A stretch of DNA of 64,000 nucleotides, from contig CAVRCG010000004.1 in NCBI GenBank assembly GCA_963719525.1, positions 558,001-622,000 of the forward strand, given 5' to 3'. The notes under the pieces are model-generated. The model saw nothing but the letters and a program-made list of their open reading frames with translations, had not been told where the DNA came from and ran no database searches. The DNA comes from Bernardetia sp963719525 (GTDB taxonomy: Bacteria > Bacteroidota > Bacteroidia > Cytophagales > Bernardetiaceae). Position numbers and translations under genes: made by a program. Positions 35,960 to 43,791 of this stretch are shown piece after piece. Position 1 is the stretch's first letter; each line of letters begins with the position of its first letter.

Positions 35960-37028
35960 TTAAGAAACGTTTTTGTTCTCTAATTCAATAGGCATTCCAT
36001 AATATTCTATAGCTTTCTGTTTTAGTGGGTTCTTACTCCATTCACTCCACTCATTAGTATATGGATTATATCCACACTTCAAAGGTTTAGAGTAGTCGTC
36101 ATCAGGATTTTCTACGTAAGCTCTACAATCAGTACAGATATTTCTAAATTCACAGTCTTTACATATTTTAATTTCATCTTTCGTGATATTCCAATGTTTC
36201 TTAAAATCTTTATGCAGTAAAGCTTCTTCTAAACTTGTATATTTTATGTTGCCAAAGCTTTGAGACATAGACGGGCAGTTCTTGATAGTTCCACTTACAT
36301 CTATTGATACCTTTTTGTTTAGACAAGAGTTACAGTTTTTTGAAGAAAGATAAGTTCTTAAGTTAGGATAAAACAACTTCTCTGAAATTTTACCACATTG
36401 CTTTTCTGATTCTAAAGCTTGCTTATTACATATAATCTGATTTAGTTGTAGGTGTTTGTTTTCAGGATACCTCATAATAACAATTCTTGAAACAATTTTG
36501 TACGTTTGAAAGAGGATATTATAGTCATCATCAGTATTTTTTTGGTTGTGATTAATGACTAGTTCTATCGTAGTGTTTCCATTTAACCTAAAAAACTCTA
36601 CTATACTCTCTAAATCTTTTATACTTACTTCATAAAAGATTCGTAGTTGAACAGTTTCAATATAACTAGGAATAGAGTTAGAAATAGCATTAAACTTTGA
36701 GAGCGATTTAATATCTACAATCAAATCTTCTATTATAAAATTAGATTCAAAGAAAGAATCAGATAAATAATTGATGTCCTTCATTTCTGAATGCAAAAAA
36801 ATGAATCTATTTTTTTCTAAGAAAAATAAATATTTTTTCAAAATTATATAATCACTTTCTATATAGTTCTCCTTCAAACTGTTAATTCGGATATTACATC
36901 TTTCTTCTAAGATTAGATACAACTCGTTTGGCAGAGTACAATAACTAGCTCTTTCCAAATCAACTAAACAGACTCCTGTGTAGGCCTTTCGTCAAAGCAC
37001 AGCTCGCATATAAACTAAAAAAGGTCAT
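35960..37028 (-). pseudogene. Grasp-with-spasm system SPASM-domain protein, one +1 frameshift
   Basis: The longest clean frame begins at a TTG at 36958, but translation of the upstream frame shows the true start MTFFSLYASCALTKG at the ATG 37028. Removing one G of the GG at 36983-36984 joins it to YTGVCLVDLERASYC, which gives 355 residues, the size of SPASM proteins of this system. The C-terminal SPASM domain has the cysteines CNSCLNKK, IKNC, CKDCEFRNICTDCRAY and CGYNP that bind auxiliary Fe-S clusters. Typical of these proteins, no radical-SAM CxxxCxxC is seen at the N terminus. It works with the ATP-grasp protein on the precursor peptide. Expression may be intact if the insertion is a sequencing error. 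Confidence 0.75.
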
Positions 37029-37224
37029 AGATTTTGCTGATAAGTTTGTTAGAATTTGCTCTAGGAATATCTACTTGTTTGTATTTTGGGATAAGTAGCC
37101 TTTTTGTAGATTGTTTTTTTTGACTGACTTCTAAGCTCACTATTTTTGAATTAAAAAATGCGATAGGAAGTTTGCCTTCAACTACTAATTTATTTACTTC
37201 TTTTTGTTTCTCTAATTTCTTCAT
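37015..37224 (-). CDS. Small basic protein inside the RiPP operon
   Basis: A 69-residue, lysine-rich frame between the ATP-grasp gene (35-bp overlap) and the SPASM gene (14-bp overlap). The sequence (MKKLEKQKEVNKLVVEGKLP, FFNSKIVSLEVSQKK, RLLIPKYKQVDIPR) has no recognised family and lacks a GG-type leader. The overlaps on both sides suggest it is translated as part of the operon, perhaps as an accessory or second substrate. Low confidence. Confidence 0.4.
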   Translation of the reverse strand: MKKLEKQKEVNKLVVEGKLPIAFFNSKIVSLEVSQKKQSTKRLLIPKYKQVDIPRANSNKLISKIYDLF

Positions 37225-38188
37225 CTAACCCAATCATTTGTTGTACAATTTCTTTTTCAAAATTTAAATTTCCTCTTAAAGAATACCCAGAAATTTGACC
37301 TACGGGATTTACTTCGAGAAAAAATAATTCGCCATTGATGGATTCCAAAATATCCAAGCATCCAATATTTAAATCAATACTTTTCATAAAATCGTCTATC
37401 TTCTCTTCATAAGAGCTAGGAAGATTTGTTCTTTGCAACCTAACTTCGCTATCTTCATTTTCTTGCGATCTAGAGTCCACCATAGAATAGTTGTTCTCTT
37501 GCGACAATATTTCAACAGTAAAACATTTACCATCAAAATAAAGAACTCTATACTCTCTCTTTTTAGGAATATACTCTTGAAATATACTCATAAAGAAAGA
37601 ATTTGGTAAGCTATCAATCAATTCCTCTTTTACAATCTTTGTGTAAATTGGATTAATCAGAAAATTATCGCTTGATTGATTTCTAGGAAAATTCCCTATC
37701 GCTTTAGTGATTATATTTTCATGAGAAGAATGAAATTTTAGTAATTCTTCTTTTTGATTGGTAATTATAAACTGAGGTATTAGTAGTCCTATTTCTTGAG
37801 CCTTTTGAAGAATAGTAATTTTATTGACACTAGCATTTTTGAGCTTCGGAATCCAATATGCATTCTTTAGATTATAATCCAAAAAATCCCTTATTTCATA
37901 CAGTTCAGATGACAAAGTATTTTTCATATTTTTATTTAATACTTTATCATCAACTATTTTAGGTAATTCACTTGCTGTTAGCCAACGCCTATTGAATACA
38001 ACATTTACATCGGTAGTATAATTTCTACCATTAACAAACAAAAAGTTACTTTCAATATGTACTTTGGTTTCGCCTCTATAAATACTCTCACCTGTTAAAA
38101 TTTCATAATCAGCTTTGTAATATTCTAGCCAATCTATAAACTTGGGATGTGAAAAATCACCTGCTTCTGTAGTTAAAATGAGAATCAT
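37190..38188 (-). CDS. Grasp-with-spasm ATP-grasp peptide maturase
   Basis: A 332-residue ATP-grasp ligase. MILILTTEAGDFSHPKFIDWLEYY is the pre-ATP domain, NAYWIPKLKNASVNKITILQKAQEIGLLIPQFIITN the hinge, VKEELIDSLPNSFFMSIFQEYIPKKREYRVLYF the ATP-binding region, and LDILESINGELFFLEVNPVGQISGYS the metal-binding C-terminal block (E and N ligands). ATP-grasp enzymes of this group form omega-ester or amide links between Asp/Glu and Thr/Ser/Lys side chains (graspetides). The precursor candidate lies two genes upstream. The gene starts 5 bp after the preceding stop. Confidence 0.85.
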   Translation of the reverse strand: MILILTTEAGDFSHPKFIDWLEYYKADYEILTGESIYRGETKVHIESNFLFVNGRNYTTDVNVVFNRRWLTASELPKIVDDKVLNKNMKNTLSSELYEIRDFLDYNLKNAYWIPKLKNASVNKITILQKAQEIGLLIPQFIITNQKEELLKFHSSHENIITKAIGNFPRNQSSDNFLINPIYTKIVKEELIDSLPNSFFMSIFQEYIPKKREYRVLYFDGKCFTVEILSQENNYSMVDSRSQENEDSEVRLQRTNLPSSYEEKIDDFMKSIDLNIGCLDILESINGELFFLEVNPVGQISGYSLRGNLNFEKEIVQQMIGLDEEIRETKRSK

Positions 38189-38193
38189 TATAC

Positions 38194-38824
38194 CTAATTA
38201 GTTTTACAATCTATAAAAGAGGAATCAGGAAGAGGTAAAAGTCCAATTACGGCTCTAGCTGAATCTGACTCGTGTCTATATTTTCTACATGGTTTGCCAA
38301 ATTGTGAGCCGTATAATAATTTTTTATTTCCAAATTCATCTCGTCTTACCCAATAATGTTTATCCAGTATATCAGCCAAAAAAGTTCGCTTCATATTTCC
38401 CTTATCCACTTCATTTAAAAAAACATCTAAATACTCTTTATTATTGATAAGCATATGAGGAGTGTGTAGTAAAACTGCTACATAAGACAATTCGACACAT
38501 TCGTGATAAAAATTTTCTTCTCCTAATAATTCCTTTCTTGGAATGCCGTTTTCTTTTACAAAATCTAGTATTTTATAAAAATTAACAGAATCAAGAAAAG
38601 GAGAAAATGCCACTGCTCCTGTTTCTTTTCTTGTAATAAGTTTCATGTCTCTAATGCCTTGATCAGAACCGTAAATTTTGCATAGTTCAAAAGCCAAACT
38701 ATCTTGCAGCATTTTTTTCGAATGACTCAAAAATTGTCGCTGGCTTATTTACACTACAATTTACAAATATAAACACGACCAAAAAAGTAGATATTAACTT
38801 AACTATTGATCCAGAATTTTTCAT
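38194..38824 (-). pseudogene. DUF6624-like lipoprotein of the RiPP cluster, one +1 frameshift
   Basis: The clean frame (MSHSKKMLQDSLAFELCKI) starts inside the gene. Upstream, from the ATG at 38824, lies a lipoprotein signal (SIVKLISTFLVVFIFVNC) in another frame. Removing one T of the seven-T run 38712-38718 joins the two, giving 209 residues: the signal, then FESFEKMLQDSLAFELCK. The later block YLDVFLNEVDKGNMKRTFLADILDKHYWVRRDEFGNKKLLYGSQ looks like DUF6624, a domain seen in Bacteroidota with LAxLxDR...YGTQ. It sits in the cluster between the precursor and the ATP-grasp gene, so a role in the RiPP pathway or its surface display is likely but inferred. Confidence 0.55.
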
Positions 38825-38887
38825 AAAAAAAGGTATTGTAAAATAATAGCTGCATCTTTTCAATACAGCTATTGAAGAATTAACTGA

Positions 38888-39100
38888 TTAATTACCAGTA
38901 TAAAAAATATGTGAAAATCTATCGCCTTCATCAAGTTCACCATTACCATTTGTATCTTCATACTCATTCTCAGCATACCCTACTGTGGTAAACAAAGTAG
39001 TTGAAGAACCTCCTTTAATAGTACTCATTTCATTAGTTTTAAGTTCTATTTCTTTGAACTTTTCAAATTTCCCAAACTTTTCAAATTTCTTAGTATCCAT
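38888..39100 (-). CDS. Graspetide-type precursor peptide
   Basis: A 70-residue peptide. The leader (MDTKKFEKFGKFEKFKEIE) has a KFEKF repeat, then LKTNEMSTIKGG, the double-glycine leader motif. The core that follows starts SSTTLFTTVGYAEN and is rich in Thr/Ser and Asp/Glu, as expected for side-chain ester or amide rings made by the ATP-grasp enzyme. The stretch DTNGNGELDEGD also looks like a calcium-binding EF-hand loop. It is the first gene of the cluster and directly downstream of a promoter-like box. No export transporter gene is present in the window. Confidence 0.75.
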   Translation of the reverse strand: MDTKKFEKFGKFEKFKEIELKTNEMSTIKGGSSTTLFTTVGYAENEYEDTNGNGELDEGDRFSHIFYTGN

Positions 39101-39173
39101 AATATATTGATTTATTAATACAAAATATGCCTACTCTATTTTAGCTTTTCGGCTTTCGCTACTTTGATTTGTT

Positions 39174-39181
39174 CAAATGTA
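39174..39181 (-). promoter_or_regulatory. -7 box of the RiPP operon
   Basis: On the minus strand TACATTTG (39181-39174) matches the Bacteroidota -7 consensus, 73 bp upstream of the precursor start. The 9-bp tandem repeat begins 5 bp upstream of it, in the spacer and -33 position. Confidence 0.55.
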
Positions 39182-39185
39182 AGAA

Positions 39186-39221
39186 ATGTATTTAATGTAT
39201 TTAATGTATTTAATGTATTTT
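39186..39221. repeat. Four-copy 9-bp tandem repeat
   Basis: ATGTATTTA is repeated three times and then ATGTATTTT, all in direct contact (39186-39221). The length is not a multiple of the 10-bp helix turn, so copy-number change would alter the phasing of the promoter. It lies across the spacer and -33 region of the RiPP promoter. Confidence 0.8.
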
Positions 39222-39338
39222 AACGAATAATAATCCGATATTCAGTTTTTCTGTGTCTTTTCCTTTTAAAGTAACTATACTTAGGAATAATAATTAAATA
39301 CCTTGTAACAAAAGTTTATTTGCATTTTAATGTTATGT

Positions 39339-39650
39339 TCAATTAACTAAAATCACACAAAACGTTTTTTGTCTGTAGGTAAAAAATAATAAAGTTTCCC
39401 AAGGCAAAGCTCTATTTGTTAATCTCTGTTTCAAACCAAACTTAAATTTTACATCACTAGTCTGAGGAGATATTTGCTCTTTTAGTGATGTACCTGTTGT
39501 GAAATAGCTATCTCCATAAACGGTAAAGGAAGACATACTAAGTACATATTTTTCATAGTTAGAACGATCTGATTCAGAATTTTCTTGTGCTTTACAAGTC
39601 AGAAAAATAGAAAACAAACTTGCTACTAAAAAGATTTTTAGTGGTATAAA
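39339..39650 (-). pseudogene. Phospholipase A1 (OMPLA-like) N-terminal fragment
   Basis: The N-terminal part has a signal-like stretch (IFLVASLFSIFLTCKAQ) without a clear start codon, then SYFTTGTSLKEQ, SDVKFKFGLKQRL and ETLLFFTYRQKTF, which resemble the first strands of outer-membrane phospholipase A. The frame then leaves the family (CVILVN, stop) before the region that would carry the catalytic His-Ser. So the 5' start is weak and the 3' part is missing. The break lies within the interval bracketed by the 35-bp hairpins and may be due to the arrival of the RiPP cluster. Confidence 0.5.
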
Positions 39651-39873
39651 CTGTTGATAATACAAAATAAACGTTGGTTTTAGGAATACAATTTTATTCG
39701 AAATAAAGTAATTTCGACTAAAATTTTGAAGGAACTTTTTTCTAACTAACTTATACAAAAGTAGTTTTATATTAATCTTTATCACAACTGATTTAGTAAT
39801 TTCTATAAACTTTATCGTTGTTTTAGTGTAGCCATACCTATTCTTAAACAATCTAAACAACTTTAAAAACTAA

Positions 39874-39908
39874 AATCCATTTAAGAAATATATTTTCTTA
39901 AATGGATT
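39874..39908. repeat. Hairpin, right border of the RiPP cluster
   Basis: AATCCATTTAAGAAA then TATA then TTTTCTTAAATGGATT, a perfect stem of 15 bp, followed by T-rich sequence. It matches the 35921-35955 hairpin at 32 of 35 positions. It may be a terminator that has been duplicated, or a border of a mobile unit. Confidence 0.75.
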
Positions 39909-39944
39909 TTTCTATAAAATAAAAACATAATTCCGAACCGTTTT

Positions 39945-40259
39945 CTAATGCGTTTGCAAATTACCTAACAAAATCTCTAAAGCAGCCTTTAGATTGGTAA
40001 TTGCTCTTGATACAGATTTTTCGATAGTGTCTGTTTGATACGAAACCGTAATGGAATGTTTGCCTTTGAGTTGGGCTTCTAATGAACATTGTACATCATT
40101 TTTGTCATTTTTTCCGTTATCCTGCTCAGAAATATGAACCTCTATACTGGAAACTTGAGATTTGTATTTATTGAATTTTTTTGCAATCAGATTAGGAGAA
40201 AAAATTTGTTGCATTTTATCTTTACTAATGGCTTTTCCTGTATTGAATTGAATTTTCAT
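39945..40259 (-). CDS. HPF/RaiA-like ribosome-associated protein
   Basis: A 104-residue protein. MKIQFNTGKAISKDKMQQIF, SIEVHISEQDNGKND, VQCSLEAQLKGKHSITVSYQT and IEKSVSRAITNLKAALEILL follow the beta-alpha-beta-beta-beta-alpha order of the sigma-54 modulation/HPF family. These proteins bind the 30S subunit and make ribosomes hibernate under stress. It lacks the long C-terminal dimerisation domain of the long-form HPF. It is last in a run of small minus-strand genes (40311, 40564, 40989, 41440, 42361) that look like a stress regulon. Confidence 0.6.
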   Translation of the reverse strand: MKIQFNTGKAISKDKMQQIFSPNLIAKKFNKYKSQVSSIEVHISEQDNGKNDKNDVQCSLEAQLKGKHSITVSYQTDTIEKSVSRAITNLKAALEILLGNLQTH

Positions 40260-40310
40260 AAGAATAGTTTTATTTGATTGAATAGAAATTTATTTCAATA
40301 GAGAAGGCTT

Positions 40311-40556
40311 TCAGATTGGCGTTTCATGGGTGTGTAATTCCATGTGTTCGATCAAATATTTCTTTTCTGTATATTCTTCTTTACTTATCTTACCCAAAGC
40401 AAGACGTTTTTTTAATATATCAAGTGGAGATTGTTGTTTGTATCTTTGACCAGGAATGTCGTAAGGTGTCGCAAAAATCCATACGATTATAGAAATAAAT
40501 ACAAACCACCAAAAAAAGTGCATTCCAATAAAATGATATCCTTCATATAAGTTCAT
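40311..40556 (-). CDS. SHOCT-domain small membrane protein
   Basis: An 81-residue protein with one hydrophobic segment (about 10-28, HFFWWFVFISIIVWIFA) and then the SHOCT motif PLDILKKRLALGKISKEEYTEKKYLIE. SHOCT is a short C-terminal oligomerisation or interaction motif common in small envelope proteins. The last residues are His-rich (HMELHTHETPI). Eight base pairs separate it from the next gene upstream. Confidence 0.75.
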   Translation of the reverse strand: MNLYEGYHFIGMHFFWWFVFISIIVWIFATPYDIPGQRYKQQSPLDILKKRLALGKISKEEYTEKKYLIEHMELHTHETPI

Positions 40557-40563
40557 AGTTTTT

Positions 40564-40821
40564 TTATTTTAAAGTTGTAGCTCTGCTATTAATTGATTGA
40601 CTGACTTCTTTTGTGCTTAGGTGCGTTTTTGAATATTCTTCAAGCATTTCTACTAAAGAATTGTAATATTCGCCTAAATTTTCTGTGTTTATGGCATCTG
40701 TATTATTTTCCAAAGATTGAATAGGCATTTCTTCTATATATTTGGATAATTCAGGAAATTCTTTATTAATTTCTGACGTAATATTTACAATGTCTTTTTC
40801 TAATTCGCTAATTGTTCTCAT
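40564..40821 (-). CDS. Small helical protein
   Basis: An 85-residue acidic protein (MRTISELEKDIVNITSEIN, LSKYIEEMPIQSLENN, YYNSLVEMLEEYSKTHLSTKE) with three amphipathic helices. No family is recognised. It is co-directional with, and 8 bp ahead of, the SHOCT gene, so it shares that transcript. Confidence 0.6.
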   Translation of the reverse strand: MRTISELEKDIVNITSEINKEFPELSKYIEEMPIQSLENNTDAINTENLGEYYNSLVEMLEEYSKTHLSTKEVSQSINSRATTLK

Positions 40822-40888
40822 GATTGAATAGTTTTGATGTGCTTATTTTTTACAAAAGATTAAATACTATATAGTGTCTTTTTTAGAG

Positions 40889-40982
40889 AAAGAATACATA
40901 ACAAACTGCATATTTGCAAAAAATGGCTTACTTGCGATAAGCAGACCAAATAAAAAAAATTACAATCTATTATGTATTCTTT
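40889..40982. repeat. 13-bp inverted repeat in the stress cluster
   Basis: AAAGAATACATAA (40889-40901) and TTATGTATTCTTT (40970-40982) are perfectly complementary, with 68 bp between that contain a smaller stem (GCTTA ... TAAGC). It lies between two same-strand genes of the stress cluster. Confidence 0.6.
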
Positions 40983-40988
40983 TTCTTA

Positions 40989-41234
40989 TTACTCTTCATC
41001 ATTTATATGTCTATCAATATCTTCCTTTTGTGCTTCATGAGCAAGACTTGAATACGTCCACGCACTTATTGTACTTTTTAAGGCTTCTGCATGGCTTTCG
41101 TTTTCATGATGATTTGCAGCTTCCAAATGACTTTTTGCAGCAGCTTGAAAATGGGTAGCTGCTTTTTTGTGTTTATTAATTCTCTTTTGATTTTCGGTAA
41201 TAGGCATAACTGGTTTTGAATGATAAGTTTTCAT
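40989..41234 (-). CDS. Small His/Ala-rich stress-cluster protein
   Basis: An 81-residue protein of helical repeats rich in His and Ala (KAATHFQAAAKSHLEAANHH, AEALKSTISAWTYSSLAHEA). The regular Ala/His spacing suggests a helical bundle; the histidines could bind metal, which is inference. No family I can name. It lies in the same minus-strand stress cluster as the BON protein. Confidence 0.55.
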   Translation of the reverse strand: MKTYHSKPVMPITENQKRINKHKKAATHFQAAAKSHLEAANHHENESHAEALKSTISAWTYSSLAHEAQKEDIDRHINDEE

Positions 41235-41439
41235 GATTAAATTGTTTTGTATTGTAGCTAGATTAGTTTTGATTATATAAAGATGCAGCTTTTCTCACTT
41301 TAAAGTGTTGCACAATTAAAAATCATTGTTGTATCATTAGGAGATAAATTTTTAGTAAAATCTCCTAAAGACAGCAACCTACCAAATTCTGTATATAATA
41401 AATGGATAAGAATAGAAAAATAAAATAACTATAAAAGCA

Positions 41440-42108
41440 TTATCCAAAAGTATATTCTTGATCTACTTTTAAGTCGTTTTCTACATGCGAAATACCTGGA
41501 GTATTGTAAGCCAAACGACCTGCTTCTTCTTTTTGATACCACGAACTTACCGTTCCTGACAGAGTTACCGTTGTGCCAGATACAGAAACAAGAATGCCAT
41601 TATTGTTTATTTCATGACTTCTTTCGATAGCAATTTCGATATCCCTTTTTTCTATCTCGTTAGGTGATTCTGATTTTATTTTAATTTTGTTGGTTATTCC
41701 TTTCACACCAGTAAGAGATTGTATAGCTTTTTGTGCAGCTTCTCTTTGAAAGTTCCAATGCAGTTGTCCTTCTAAGGTAATCCAGCCTTCTTCTACTTCT
41801 ATAGTAACTTTTTCGTCAGGAACAGACCAATTTGTTTTTAAAGCAGAAGAAGCCTCTTTTGCGAGTTCGACATTGGTTTTTGCCCAAGAAACTGGAAACC
41901 TTACTTTTATCTTTTCTACTACAGCTTTTACTCCCACTACTTTTTTGGTAGCGTTTTCTGCTTCCATTTTTTTTGCATAATTATCTACTGTTCCTGTAAG
42001 GGAAACAATACCATCTTCTACAGTAACTCCAATTTCTGCTGCATGTAATAATGGCTTCCACTTAATAGCATCTTGAACATCTTTTTGTAATTTTTCATTT
42101 GTTTTCAT
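41440..42108 (-). CDS. Three-BON-domain protein
   Basis: A 222-residue protein made of three BON domains of about 70 residues, each beginning with an amphipathic helix and containing a VxxGxVxLxG strand: EIGVTVEDGIVSLTGTVDNY (1), VTIEVEEGWITLEGQL (2), NGILVSVSGTTVTLSGTV (3). There is no signal peptide, so it is cytoplasmic or unusually exported. BON domains bind phospholipid or link envelope components; OsmY in E. coli is a stress-induced two-BON protein. It heads the run of stress genes after the AraC regulator. Confidence 0.9.
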   Translation of the reverse strand: MKTNEKLQKDVQDAIKWKPLLHAAEIGVTVEDGIVSLTGTVDNYAKKMEAENATKKVVGVKAVVEKIKVRFPVSWAKTNVELAKEASSALKTNWSVPDEKVTIEVEEGWITLEGQLHWNFQREAAQKAIQSLTGVKGITNKIKIKSESPNEIEKRDIEIAIERSHEINNNGILVSVSGTTVTLSGTVSSWYQKEEAGRLAYNTPGISHVENDLKVDQEYTFG

Positions 42109-42222
42109 GATTGTAATTTTGTTTCTGCAACGGAGGTGTTACAGCATTACAAAGATGAATTTTTTACTCTCTTAAAGTATTACATAATTAAGAACAATAA
42201 TTGTATAATTAACTCAAGTTGC

Positions 42223-42257
42223 GTATCACAGACTTCCTAGTCTGTGTAAATAAAAAA
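42223..42257. repeat. 35-bp palindromic repeat, copy 2
   Basis: GTATCACAGACTTCC then TAGTCTGTGTAAATAAAAAA. It is the exact reverse complement of 24745-24779. It lies in the 250-bp gap between the BON gene and the AraC gene. Confidence 0.8.
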
Positions 42258-42295
42258 TGAGCAATTTCAATTAGAAAACCCTATTTTTAATACCA

Positions 42296-42327
42296 TTGTT
42301 GGTGTTTTAGCGTAGCGACACCAACAA
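42296..42327. repeat. GTTGGTG/CACCAAC family repeat, copy
   Basis: TTGTTGGTGTTTTAGCG then TAGCGACACCAACAA. The arms TTGTTGGTGT and ACACCAACAA are perfectly complementary, with TTTAGCGTAGCG as the loop. Identical to the copy at 45286 except for one loop base. Confidence 0.85.
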
Positions 42328-42360
42328 CTAACTAATCTACCCTATTTATCAAACAAAAAT

Positions 42361-42921
42361 CTACAAATCTTCCAAATTAGTTCTTTTTCTTTTTGATAAA
42401 GATTTGAAAAAAGTAGGTGTCAAACCTGTAATCTGTTTAAATTGTCTTGAAAGATGTGCTACACTTGTATAATTCATTTTATACGATATTTCTGTAAGAT
42501 TAAGATTATCATAAATAATAAGTTCTTTAATTCTTTCTATTTTATGAAGAATAATGAAATGTTCAATGGTAACGCCCTTTGTTTTGGAAAAAATCTCTGC
42601 CATTTTGTGATAATCTTGTTCCATTTTCTGACTCAAAAAGGTAGAAAAATTAACTTTAGGAAGCTCGTCAGGATAATGTACCATTTCTATAATAATGTTG
42701 ATTATTTTTTCAATCATCATTGCTTTTTTGTCGTACATAACTTCTAATCCAGATTTGTGTAATTCTATTTCTAGCTCTTTTTTGATTTCTTTTGTAATGG
42801 GTTCTGAAAGCTCTACTTCTCCCAGTTCTATTGATTTATAGATGATGCCTAATTTGTCCAACTCTAGTTCTACCATCATTTTGCAGCGCAGACTTACCAT
42901 ATTTTGAATAAGAATTTTCAT
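42361..42921 (-). CDS. AraC-family transcriptional regulator
   Basis: A 186-residue protein. The C-terminal 90 residues carry the two helix-turn-helix motifs of AraC (ERIKELIIYDNLNLTEISYKMNY and SVAHLSRQFKQITGLTPTFFKSL). The N-terminal half (VELELDKLGIIYKSIELGEVEL) is not the usual cupin sensor and is shared with other short Bacteroidota AraC regulators. It probably controls the downstream minus-strand cluster of BON, SHOCT and HPF-like genes. A GTTGGTG-type repeat lies near its 3' end. Confidence 0.85.
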   Translation of the reverse strand: MKILIQNMVSLRCKMMVELELDKLGIIYKSIELGEVELSEPITKEIKKELEIELHKSGLEVMYDKKAMMIEKIINIIIEMVHYPDELPKVNFSTFLSQKMEQDYHKMAEIFSKTKGVTIEHFIILHKIERIKELIIYDNLNLTEISYKMNYTSVAHLSRQFKQITGLTPTFFKSLSKRKRTNLEDL

Positions 42922-43100
42922 TTTATAGTACAGTTTGAGAGTAGATTGAATAATTTTACTTTTCTAATTTAGTCAAAATTAGAGTTAGTAAGGTTATAAA
43001 ATGCGTTTATACAAAAGTTATTTTTTTAATTGCTAAAACAAATTTTATTTTTATTTCTTAAAAATTCTTTATACTTCTATTAGAAAACTCCTTTTTTACC

Positions 43101-43108
43101 TATATTTG
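43101..43108 (+). promoter_or_regulatory. -7 box for ruvA
   Basis: TATATTTG matches TAnnTTTG, 99 bp before the ruvA ATG. No TTTG at the ideal spacing. Confidence 0.45.
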
Positions 43109-43206
43109 ATTATAAAATTAGAAATGTAAAATATAACTAGCATTTGCCGTTGTTTGTATCTTCACAAACGACACAAAACTAATCACTAAAAACTAATCAC
43201 TATTTC

Positions 43207-43791
43207 ATGTTTGCTTATCTCAATGGAAAAGTTACAAAGCGAGAACCTTCATTAGCCGTTTTGGATATCAATGGAGTGGGTTATGAAGTCAAAATTTCGC
43301 TTCAAACTTATACGATTATTCAAGAAGGACAACCGTTCAAACTTTTTACGTATTTGAGTGTAACGCAGGACTCTCAAGAGCTTTTTGGGTTTGCGACAGA
43401 AAGTGAGAAAAAAATGTTTTTACAGCTCATTAGTGTTTCTGGAGTAGGACGAAATACGGCTTTAGTAATGCTTTCAGCAATGAATGTTTCCGAACTTGCA
43501 GACGCAATTATCAATAATCAAACTTCTGTTATCCAAAAAATAAAAGGAATTGGAAAGAAAACTTCCGAACGTTTGGTTTTAGATTTGAGAGATAAATTAG
43601 CCAAAGAAGGCTTCCAATTAGAAGATGCAAACGGAATGAGCAGTGCATTGAAAGAACAAGCCTCAAACGCTCTTACCAGTTTAGGTCTTTCAAAATTAGT
43701 GGCTGACCGAACCATAAACGCAATACTCAAAAAATACGGCACAGATCTTTCTTTAGAAGAATTGATAACGTATAGTTTGCAAGAAGGCTAA
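43207..43791 (+). CDS. ruvA: Holliday junction DNA helicase subunit RuvA
   Basis: A 194-residue protein (family usually 190-205). The N-terminal OB-fold is MFAYLNGKVTKREPSLAVLDINGVGYEVKIS; the two helix-hairpin-helix DNA-binding motifs are LISVSGVGRNTALVMLSAM and IQKIKGIGKKTSERLVLDLRDKL; the C-terminal domain III (SSALKEQASNALTSLGL) binds RuvB. RuvA holds the four-way junction while RuvB drives branch migration. No ruvB or ruvC is nearby. Confidence 0.95.
   Translation: MFAYLNGKVTKREPSLAVLDINGVGYEVKISLQTYTIIQEGQPFKLFTYLSVTQDSQELFGFATESEKKMFLQLISVSGVGRNTALVMLSAMNVSELADAIINNQTSVIQKIKGIGKKTSERLVLDLRDKLAKEGFQLEDANGMSSALKEQASNALTSLGLSKLVADRTINAILKKYGTDLSLEELITYSLQEG

Noticed and set aside
39186..39221. 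CRISPR array
   Set aside because: The units are 9 bp, contiguous and without spacers. No cas gene is present. It is a simple tandem repeat.
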